This document shows, piece by piece, positions 6,744 through 13,800 of a stretch of 21,697 nucleotides of DNA (position 1 is the stretch's first letter; every line of letters starts with the position of its first letter). The stretch comes from a virus: positions 1 to 21,697 of IMG/VR virus record IMGVR_UViG_3300050821_012228; one strand, 5' to 3'. A program made the translations under genes and the position numbers. A model generated the notes under the pieces. That model was given only the letters and a program-made list of their open reading frames with translations. It searched no databases and was not told the DNA's origin.

Positions 6744-6771
6744 CTCGGTGTAGAGACGCCCACCGTTGCCG
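6744..6771 (-). repeat. Dispersed 27-28 nt repeat, copy B
   Basis: Begins CTCGGTGTAGAGACGCCC and ends GTTGCCG. It is the partner of copy A at 6315 and lies in the roughly 180-nt gap (6619-6802) downstream of the 6803 gene. The rest of that gap contains no convincing gene; all three minus-strand frames are broken by stops. Confidence 0.45.
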
Positions 6772-6802
6772 TTCTCAGGGCTCTGGGCGCCAGCCGAACA
6801 CG

Positions 6803-7177
6803 TTATAGGTGTTGATGCCAATACTTGATCTCTGTCTTGGCCGCCTCGTGGTGTTCGCGATCTTTTTTAGAAATCAACTCAATTCGCATCAGCTTGTGAT
6901 GCCGACTCATATCCCTGCGAAAAGCCCACATTCGTTCTTTCCCTTCGTTTAAAACCACGATCGCGTACAAATCCATTTGCTCCGATCCGTCGAACGCCTT
7001 GAAACAGTGCCGCCTCTTATAACTTTCAATATCGGCTGAGGCGCATCTATTTTTATCTATCCAGCTTGCCTCATAGACTGAGGCCAATTCAGAAGTTGCC
7101 TCCAGCGGATTTAACTCTCCAGTCGGCGATTTAGTGCGTTCGAGGATCTCCCGTATGAGTGTATCAGGTGCAGGCAT
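6803..7177 (-). CDS. Hypothetical protein, last gene of the HTH operon
   Basis: 124 aa from the ATG at 7177, chosen because it overlaps the upstream stop as TGATG; an extended ORF to 7237 would only add residues antagonistic to that coupling. The N-terminal half is acidic (LIREILERTKSPTGELNPLEATSELASVYEASW describes its helical character, in pieces), and the C-terminal half is basic with strands (DLYAIVVLNEGKERMWAFRR) and a His/Lys-rich end. It has no recognisable family. Coupled translation with the 254-aa DNA-binding-type protein suggests they act together. Downstream lies repeat copy B. Confidence 0.6.
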   Translation of the reverse strand: MPAPDTLIREILERTKSPTGELNPLEATSELASVYEASWIDKNRCASADIESYKRRHCFKAFDGSEQMDLYAIVVLNEGKERMWAFRRDMSRHHKLMRIELISKKDREHHEAAKTEIKYWHQHL

Positions 7178-7941
7178 CAGTTTTTTCCCTCCCACTGGCT
7201 GGCGCATTCTTTCAGGGTTTCGATCGCCTTTTGCCACAAACCTGTAGTTAGTTGTAATTGCGTGGCTTCCAAGGTGTCTTTGTCATAATCGAGCAGGTCC
7301 ATCGCGATTTCACTTGGCGGTTGTTTGCCCAAAGCAAGAGTGCCTAGAATGATAAAAAGATGACGCGCCTTGATCTCGCGTTCCTGTTTCTCTTTTTGTT
7401 CTCGTTCCCGTCGGGCAGCCATTCGCACTTGTTCTTGTTTCTCGAGTTCACTGAGAGGTTTCGCAAGGATAGCGGTGACCTCGCCGTAGATGGATTTCTC
7501 ATTTTTTGCCGCGGCCTCAGCGATCGCTTTCTCAACGATTTTCGCGACCATCCCGGCAGTAGGTTTTGGTGATAGCCTGGTTGCCGTCTGCCACGCATCT
7601 CGTTGTTGCTCGGGCTCGAGTTTGGTGAGTGGTCGAATTTGACTCTCGGATGTCGGAATGAGACCAATTGGTCTCAAATTTTCAGCAACTTCTGCTGCCT
7701 GGATTAATCGATCAGCCTGACGACGAACCATCGTCCACCGACCTCGGCAATAATCCTCGAATGTAGCAAAGTCTTGCCGGTAAAGTCTCGCTTCACGGAT
7801 ATTCAAAAGAGCATTTCCGACCTCGACAAAGGTCTGCAACCCTTTTTCGATGATCGTTTCACAAGCACGCAGGCTGAGTGATTCTTCGACAGATAGAATC
7901 ATCGATGGCGCGTGCCCGTTCGTTAAGTGATGGGCGCTCAT
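7177..7941 (-). CDS. ParB-like / phage HTH-type protein, paralogue 1
   Basis: 254 aa. Residues about 25-130 form a conserved block: GLQTFVEVGNALLNIREARL, then YRQDFATFEDYCRGRW, a helix ending in RLIQAAEVAENL, and SQIRPLTKLEPEQQRDAW. The same block in the same order occurs in the 18589-19290 protein and, broken, at 5815-6200. The pattern resembles proteins annotated as ParB-like or DUF3102-like in plasmids and phages. It lacks the ParB nucleotide-binding motif, so partition is not shown. Residues about 161-192 are a highly charged probable coiled coil (Arg/Glu/Gln/Lys-rich). It overlaps its upstream neighbour by ATGA and its downstream one by TGATG, so the three genes form a coupled operon. 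DNA binding is inferred from the helical block and context. Confidence 0.6.
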   Translation of the reverse strand: MSAHHLTNGHAPSMILSVEESLSLRACETIIEKGLQTFVEVGNALLNIREARLYRQDFATFEDYCRGRWTMVRRQADRLIQAAEVAENLRPIGLIPTSESQIRPLTKLEPEQQRDAWQTATRLSPKPTAGMVAKIVEKAIAEAAAKNEKSIYGEVTAILAKPLSELEKQEQVRMAARREREQKEKQEREIKARHLFIILGTLALGKQPPSEIAMDLLDYDKDTLEATQLQLTTGLWQKAIETLKECASQWEGKN

Positions 7942-8177
7942 CGAGCCACCTCCTTGACCGTAAATTTCTCCAACGCTCTCTCGACATCGCTCAGGCGAAA
8001 CCGAACGTGTCGGCCGATCTTGAAATACGGAATCTGCCGATGAATCATCATCAACTCGACTGAACGCCGGCCTTTACCGAGGAATTGCGCAAGCTCGTCC
8101 TTTTTCAGGAGCCGATCTATTACGCCGATCTTTTCGATTCGGAACGAATTGGGAACTGCTTTGCCTTTGGAAGGCAT
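7938..8177 (-). CDS. Excisionase/MerR-like winged-HTH DNA-binding protein
   Basis: 79 aa from the ATG at 8177, preceded by AGAGG about 8 nt upstream; a longer reading to 8360 adds residues that do not look like protein. Residues 23-72 are the usual excisionase/helix_turn_helix_17 layout: LLKKDELAQFLGKGRRSVE (first helices and turn), MIHRQIPYFKIGRHVRF (wing) and RLSDVERALEKF (last helix). Such proteins act as recombination directionality factors or small regulators. It heads the operon 8177-6803, has a 240-nt leader with its own promoter and a palindrome across that promoter, and may control its own expression. Its distance from the integrase leaves the excisionase role open. Confidence 0.75.
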   Translation of the reverse strand: MPSKGKAVPNSFRIEKIGVIDRLLKKDELAQFLGKGRRSVELMMIHRQIPYFKIGRHVRFRLSDVERALEKFTVKEVAR

Positions 8178-8343
8178 AAAACACACCTCTGGTTTATGCC
8201 TCTCGGTTTTGGCTGCGCGAGGAGAGAGTCTCGCCTGCAACTTACACTCGGTTCGGCCACTGACCCGGCCCTGGATTGACGCGCTATCGTACCTTAACCC
8301 AGCATGGATTAAGCATCGGCGCTCATCGGCCTTTTGATCCAGA

Positions 8344-8357
8344 CGAGGAAAACCTCG
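8344..8357 (-). other. Hairpin at the start of the excisionase-operon leader
   Basis: CGAGG and CCTCG enclose AAAA (plus strand). With the predicted promoter just upstream, this 5-bp hairpin would sit at or near the 5' end of the minus-strand transcript, where it could protect the RNA or pause polymerase. Confidence 0.4.
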
Positions 8358-8364
8358 CACTGGT

Positions 8365-8394
8365 ATTAAAGGATATATCCTTGCGCGTTGTCAA
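8365..8394 (-). promoter_or_regulatory. Promoter with internal operator-like palindrome, for the 8177-6803 operon
   Basis: On the minus strand TTGACA (8394-8389) is followed after 18 nt by TTTAAT (8370-8365), a good sigma70-type pair. The perfect 14-bp palindrome AAGGATATATCCTT (8382-8369) fills the distal spacer and touches the -10 box, the classic position for a repressor site. The candidate binder is the HTH protein encoded just downstream or the RHH-like protein upstream. Confidence 0.6.
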
Positions 8395-8417
8395 GCGACC
8401 CGCGCAACAATATTGCG

Positions 8418-8672
8418 TTAGGTTGGAGGATTGCCGAGCAACCGGTTGCGGAACTGTCTTAAGCGCCGTTTCCGATGCCGCCGCTCCTTGCCGCTCTCCC
8501 GCTTCTGCGCGTTTTGCTGATCTCTCGCTTTTTGCAGGATCCGGGTGGCCTGCTCGTTGAGCGCCAATTCTTTTGGCGTCTTGGGATCGTGCAGCAAAGG
8601 AATACGTTTTTCTGTACCGTCGTCCCCGCGGACGATAACCCAAGCGATAACTCGATTATCGGGATAATCCAA
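8418..8672 (-). CDS. Small basic hypothetical protein
   Basis: 84 aa. The N-terminal half contains strands (VIAWVIVRGDDGTEKRIPLL) and the C-terminal half is extremely basic (KRESGKERRHRKRRLRQFR), which suggests nucleic acid binding. It overlaps the 3' end of the RHH-like gene by 17 nt and lies in the same direction, so the two are probably co-expressed. The stop is followed about 25 nt later by the next operon's -35 box. No family is recognised. Confidence 0.5.
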   Translation of the reverse strand: MDYPDNRVIAWVIVRGDDGTEKRIPLLHDPKTPKELALNEQATRILQKARDQQNAQKRESGKERRHRKRRLRQFRNRLLGNPPT

Positions 8673-8850
8673 ATTTCTCCTCCAGCGCGGATTCGACCAA
8701 ATCGCTCATCGTCACCCCTTGCTTGGTAGCCGCGTTTCGCAGCACGGTATAGAGCTCGTTGCCGACGCGAGCGGATACGGAATGCCGGTTGAGTTTTTTC
8801 CGACCTGATCCGGCTCGTTTGCCACCACGTTTGCTCGCAGGCTTATGCAT
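8656..8850 (-). CDS. Ribbon-helix-helix-like regulator
   Basis: 64 aa. A Lys/Arg/Gly-rich tail (residues 1-22) is followed by a strand (HSVSARVG) and two helices (NELYTVLRNAATKQGV and TMSDLVESALEEKFG), the proportions of RHH/CopG proteins, which bind DNA as dimers through the strand. It is the first gene after a well-formed promoter and could be autoregulated through the TTGAAA-TTTCAA dyad there. It is followed by the basic 84-aa protein. A toxin-antitoxin pair was considered, but the partner does not resemble any toxin I know. Confidence 0.6.
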   Translation of the reverse strand: MHKPASKRGGKRAGSGRKKLNRHSVSARVGNELYTVLRNAATKQGVTMSDLVESALEEKFGLSR

Positions 8851-8859
8851 CGGGGAACC

Positions 8860-8887
8860 ATAATAAGCCTGTTGAAAAATGTTTCAA
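8860..8887 (-). promoter_or_regulatory. Promoter of the RHH-like gene, nearly leaderless
   Basis: On the minus strand TTGAAA (8887-8882), a 16-nt spacer and TATTAT (8865-8860) end only 9 nt before the ATG at 8850, so the transcript would begin at or next to the start codon. The inverted repeat TTGAAA-AATG-TTTCAA (8872-8887, plus strand) overlaps the -35 box and could be an operator. Confidence 0.55.
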
Positions 8888-8919
8888 GTTTCAAATGTGA
8901 TTGCCGTAGCTATTTACAA

Positions 8920-9132
8920 ATGAAAACACGATTCACCATTAGATGGCTTACCGTAGGCATTCATGCTTTAATAATGCTCGCCTTTATCCTCTTTTTCACC
9001 GCAAGTGTCATAGGAGTTTTTACAACGGGCACTAGCGTGATAATGCCATTTGTTATTGAGACAATCATCCCTTTTGTCGCACTCTGCCTAGGACTTGGAG
9101 CTATATCTAAACTCTTCAGAGGAGACGATTAA
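8920..9132 (+). CDS. Small two-TM membrane protein
   Basis: 70 aa from the ATG at 8920; the upstream ATG at 8845 adds residues that overlap the opposite promoter and look non-coding. Two hydrophobic helices (about 10-33 and 40-62) are joined by a short TTGTSV loop, with a charged end (KLFRGDD). The size and topology are compatible with a class II holin, but there is no family signature, and it runs opposite to the amidase-containing virion operon, which argues against simple co-expression as a lysis gene. There is no ribosome binding site, and the base composition is AT-richer than neighbours. It converges on the 566-aa gene with 12 nt between stops. Confidence 0.45.
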   Translation: MKTRFTIRWLTVGIHALIMLAFILFFTASVIGVFTTGTSVIMPFVIETIIPFVALCLGLGAISKLFRGDD

Positions 9133-9144
9133 TGCGAAATCTCC

Positions 9145-10845
9145 TTAATGCCTCGCCATCAGCTTTTTGGCTACTTGCTCGCGCTTGGCGGCTGCTTTCG
9201 CCGCCTCGTAATCTATATTGGCGTGCAACCCGGTCAGTCCCATACCGGCCAATCCCAGAGCACGAATGACCGATAGAGCATCCTGCGCGCTGCTACCTTT
9301 GGCTCGCAGCAGCTGGTCATAAACATACTTGATCGGTCCCGCAAAAGGAATCGGAGCGTGCGATAGCGCCCATTCAGTAGTGGCGTCTGCCACATGTGCT
9401 GCTCCCTTCAAGTTTGGATTAAAGCCGTAAGGTGGAGCGTACGCAGTGCCGGTTTGGTCTTTTACCCACGGCAATGGTCGCCCCTGGAAGTTATGCCCCA
9501 TTGCTATTTCTAACCCTATCTGTCCGCCGGGGACGATCTTGTTCAATTGATATTGACCAACTGATTTGGCGAGCTCACCCCATTGTCCCCACCCGCGCGA
9601 CTCTTTATTGATCTGTTTCTGGCTATGGGTTTGTTGCCAGCCGATTGCTATCACGTTGGCCAAGAACTTTAGCTCAGTATGCAAGCCGGGGACTGACCAC
9701 TCTAGCCCTCCTGTCTTAAATGACATCCAATCGGCCTTAGCTGGGTTGCTCCAGTTGACGTTGTCTTCGTCCTTAGTCCCTGTTGCTTTATTAAAGCCCC
9801 AATTAACCCCCAGAAACCCTGCCAGAGTGCCGAGGTATTGAGTGGCGCGGACCAGCCGCCGGTTGGCGACGTATCTTTCTGCCGGGCTGGCGTTCGGGTT
9901 AAAAATGGCCTTGGCTGTTGTCAGCGGATCACCAACTAAGCGGCTTATTTTACTGGCAGTTAGCTTCGGTCCAAATAAAGCCGGGGCTATCTCTTTAGGC
10001 ATTCCGCCGCTAGTCCCGGTGGCATGATTGGCCATCTGGGCTAACCCTTTTGCCACCTCCAATTTCTGTTCCTCGGTCCAGGTAGGGTTACGTTTCAAGG
10101 CCAGCTGGTACTCGCTATTCCACATCTTGAACCGGGCGATTTTGATCAGTGTCCATGCTCTGTCGGATGAGCTCCCTTGTTTGCCGACCAGGTTGCCGCC
10201 GTGCGATCTCTCGCCCACCTCCAGCTTAGAGTAGAGCGCCATGTCATAGTTGACATTCTTCTTCACCTTGTTAGTGAAGTAATTATCCACGTTGACTTGA
10301 TCCTCGGCTGCTCTTTTAGCGGTGACGAGCGGAAACGCTTTATTCCAGACATGGAATAAATTAGTCCAGAAAATCCCCATGTTCCTGGGCTGAAATGCCA
10401 GGTCGCCGGGGTGGATAACTCCCAGACCAAGCGAATGGCCTCCAACAGCTACATTTCGGGGAAAATTAAATGCTGCCTCTAAAACTCTTTCTGGTGTCCC
10501 CTGCTTCTGCTGTTTCAGAATAGCGTTGGTCAAATCTTGGGCTTTCGCCGTGACATTGCGACGATTGATTTCTGCTATTTTAGCAGCAAGAGCGAAAGGT
10601 TTGAGCGGTGTCTTGCGCCCAGCTAATTTGTCGGTGATCCATGCTGGATCTTTGACCATCCCGCCGTAAAAGTGACGGTTGATCGCGTCGTGAACATCTT
10701 CAAAAGATCTTCCCTCATCAATCCCCCCGCCGGTCTCCCGGCCGGTGACCGGATCAATTCCGCTCTTCTTCTTAGCCCACGCCCAAATCGCCATTCTCCC
10801 GCGCTCGTTGTCGTAAGGATCTTCCCCGGTATAGCATGTCGACAT
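9145..10845 (-). CDS. Large polyvalent-type virion protein with LPD38-like region
   Basis: 566 aa. The most recognisable part, about residues 285-400, reads APALFGPKLTASKISRLVGD, then a helical stretch with NPNASPAERYVANRRLVRATQYLGTL in it, and ends in a WSNPAKADWMSFKTGG turn. This resembles the LPD38-type region at the C-terminal side of phage polyvalent and internal virion proteins. The earlier part (GIDPVTGRETGG, residues 29-40; FNFPRNV at 127) is also typical of that class. The last 30 residues are Ala/Lys-rich. No enzyme motif is seen. The gene starts 4 nt after the 1402-aa gene stops and is the last of the operon. In other phages the two proteins may be one chain. Probably packaged in the particle or injected; inferred from family and context. 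Confidence 0.65.
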   Translation of the reverse strand: MSTCYTGEDPYDNERGRMAIWAWAKKKSGIDPVTGRETGGGIDEGRSFEDVHDAINRHFYGGMVKDPAWITDKLAGRKTPLKPFALAAKIAEINRRNVTAKAQDLTNAILKQQKQGTPERVLEAAFNFPRNVAVGGHSLGLGVIHPGDLAFQPRNMGIFWTNLFHVWNKAFPLVTAKRAAEDQVNVDNYFTNKVKKNVNYDMALYSKLEVGERSHGGNLVGKQGSSSDRAWTLIKIARFKMWNSEYQLALKRNPTWTEEQKLEVAKGLAQMANHATGTSGGMPKEIAPALFGPKLTASKISRLVGDPLTTAKAIFNPNASPAERYVANRRLVRATQYLGTLAGFLGVNWGFNKATGTKDEDNVNWSNPAKADWMSFKTGGLEWSVPGLHTELKFLANVIAIGWQQTHSQKQINKESRGWGQWGELAKSVGQYQLNKIVPGGQIGLEIAMGHNFQGRPLPWVKDQTGTAYAPPYGFNPNLKGAAHVADATTEWALSHAPIPFAGPIKYVYDQLLRAKGSSAQDALSVIRALGLAGMGLTGLHANIDYEAAKAAAKREQVAKKLMARH

Positions 10846-10849
10846 AATT

Positions 10850-13800
10850 TTAGCAGGGGATGTTCATTTTCTTTAAACCTGCTTGACGGATCTCTTCAAT
10901 TTTTGCGTCATTCATTTTACCGCGAGTCCATTTATCCACCTGATGGCTCAACTCTGACTTCGCTTTGTATTCATCCGAATGAGCCTGGCGTACCTGTTTT
11001 GCTGTAGCCTTGATCTGCGGGTCGGCACTGGGCGGAGAATTCTTACCCTTAGTCTCTTCGAAGTATTTCTCCTTTAGTCCGTTCTCACTGGACAGATCGT
11101 ATTGAAGGTCACCTTGTAACCCTACCCCGATGTGGTTGAAGATCTCTTTCATCTTCTTGATCGGTCCGCCGTCTGAATGAAAGTCGACCAGTTTTTTTAA
11201 AGCGTTATCAGCATCGAGTTTTAGTTGGGAGTCGCTCGGGTTTTCCTCCGATTGAATTCCCAGTTGACGTGAACGCTGAGTCAATTCTCTTTCCTTTGCT
11301 CTAACCGCTGCCGCCATTTCTGCTGGATGAGAAACTTTCCCATTCATCAAGTCACTGACATGCTGATCAATTTCCCCTGGGCTCATCCTTGTCCCTCGCA
11401 CCAGCAGTTCCTCAGTGGTGACCCCAATGTTAGGATCAATCGGTGGAAGCTCGCCAGAAGCTGTCCGTGCTTTCTGGTAAATGTTGGCTACCCCGTTGAC
11501 AGTAGTCTTATTAGCTTCCCGCGCCACGTAATGATCTTCCCCGCTGATGTTTCCAGGACGCGGCGGTGGAGACGCTGTGGGCTCGAAGATAGCGTTAATC
11601 GCGGTTTCCCTGGCTTCACTAACAGATTGACCGGATCGTTCACGCGCACGGTTGAATGCTTTATTTAAAAGACCAGGATCAACATATTGACCACCTGTCC
11701 CGCGTTGCCGTAAATTTTCTGCCAGTGCCTCAGCCTCTTCTCTGGTTACTCCGTCCCACAACGGTAAAGCGCCTCGCTGCCCTTCTCTTCCGTAAAGATA
11801 AATCTGGAGATTTTTAGTTAACGGATTTACCCCCACCTTAATTTCGTTATCAGGATGAAGACCTTTAATAGGAGTAACCACAGGACTAGGAGTAACCACA
11901 GGCGAAGGAGGCGTCACTGGAGCATTGCCCTCTATCGGCTGCGCAGATGCAGCTTCTGCGCCAGCAGTGGCCTCCTGGCCACCAGTCGCCATCGTCTCGG
12001 GTTGAGCCCCGCGCACCGCTCCGCCAGCCGGCCCAGTCTCAGGCGGAGGCGTGACTGGCTCTTCTCCCAGAGGCGCTTTGGTAGGGGCCTCAGGGTGTAA
12101 AGCCTCTGCGCCAGCATGCACAACCCCTGTTACACCGCCCTGCAACGCACCACCAATGGTCGCCGCAGCAACGCCTTGGCCGATCGGTTCGCCAGTAACG
12201 ACGTTGGTTAACGCCTGCGTGCCACCAGAAATGCCAGCGCCTAATCCTGTTTGAGTCAACGCTTGAGCAATCGCCTTTTTAATCGGCGATTTAATCCCTT
12301 GCATCAATGCGCCGGTACCTGCACCAAAGAGTCGACCAGCTGCTTCTTGGCCGACCAGTTGAACAAGAGTTCCGTAAGCGGCTTTCTGATCCAGTTCATC
12401 CTCACTGTATTCGGGATGCTCGGCTTTCATTTGTTCCCTAAGCTGCTGGCCAATCTGCGCAGCCATCAATGGCGGAATACCCGCGACCGCAATCATCTCA
12501 GGAATTTGCGCCAGGTTCTCGCTCGCGAACGCAACCGGCGTGCCGACCAGGCGCGGGTCAGTTACCATCCGCTGTTTCAATGCGGCTTTCGCTACTTCCA
12601 TCTGCGCGGCTTGCTGCTTGGCGTAGTTCGGATCACTTAACCGATCGAGCGCCGAAACAACTTCCTGCGGATCTTGCCCCCGAACGCCAGTTTGCGGGTT
12701 CGGGATCAGACTCGAGACATAAGCGCCACGTTGATCGGCCGGCATCGCATAGAGCTTGGTGAGCAGTGCATGCTTGTCGGCATCGCTGCCATTAGGCAAC
12801 GCTTGCGAAAGGAAAGCGTCTAAATGCGATTGCTCGGCCCTGACGCCCGTCGCTTGCTGTAAGAGTGGCGAGAGTTGCTGGAAACTCCCGACAAACTTGT
12901 TCCAGAAATCGGCGCCGACATCGAGCGCGTTCGGGTCAGTCTGCGCCTTGGCCCAAGCATCATCATCGCTCAAGTCAGGATACTTCTGTTTCATCAGCCC
13001 GATGATCTGTGGCTTCAGATTAGCTTGGAATTGTTGCCGAATCGCATCGCTGACGCCCTCAACGGGCTTATCAAAACTCTTATAGAGCCCGACCACGTTC
13101 GGCGTCGAATTAGCCAGTTGCGTTAGCGTACCTAACTGTTTTTGTTGATCAGCTGTTTGGGCCGCAGTCTCTTCGGCTGGTGATAACGTCGCCCAAGATT
13201 CCCAATCTTGTTTCTTTGGCTGCGCTGCCGCCTGGGTTGTCCCGCCTAGCTGGCCTCCGCTTAAAGCCGTATTGTTCGGGTCGAAAATGTCGAAGCGCGC
13301 ATTCGCATACTTCTCTGGCACCTTGTCGCCGTACCGCCAAGTCCTGCCGGCGTACTGGAACTCCTGGCCCGGCTGCGGATTACCTACCAGCTTGGCCGCG
13401 GCGGCATTCAGGGCCACGTCATAGCCGGGAACCATCTGCTCCACATACTTGCCGTGCCCGGCTGCGCTTTCCGGATCAAGATTCGGATCACCCTTATATC
13501 CAAAATGAGTAGTGTTCACCCCTGAGGCGAGCAACTTGTCAAGTACCTCAGTCGTACTGGTGGTACTAGTAGTTGTCGTATCGGGGGCTGCGCCGTTGAC
13601 CGCCGCACGAAATTCTTTCCACGGGTAGTTGTACGGATCCTGTTTACGTCCGGGAGCAACATTCGAATGCCCCATGATCTGGTCGTCTGCTATCCCGTAC
13701 TTGGCCTTGAGATAAGCCGTCAGCTTGGCTGTCGCTGCTACTTGGGCCGGCGACCATGCCTCGCCATTTTTTCTAAATTCCGCTGGTGCATCGGGACCTG

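Noticed and set aside
8418-8850. Toxin-antitoxin pair (RHH-like protein plus basic protein)
   Set aside because: The second protein lacks any known toxin fold or motif; two small coupled genes alone are not enough.
9121-9144. Terminator between the convergent 9132 and 9145 stops
   Set aside because: Only a 5-bp stem (GGAGA/TCTCC) with a long loop and no T-run.
10845-10860. Programmed frameshift joining the 1402-aa and 566-aa proteins
   Set aside because: The two frames overlap by only about 15 nt and no convincing slippery heptamer is present; reinitiation is simpler.
12251-12640. Plus-strand frames of 80-140 codons opposite the 1402-aa gene (also 13967-14800 and 15643-16176)
   Set aside because: Shadows of the minus-strand coding sequences; they are rich in Arg/Ser/Cys, have no start signals and show no domain.
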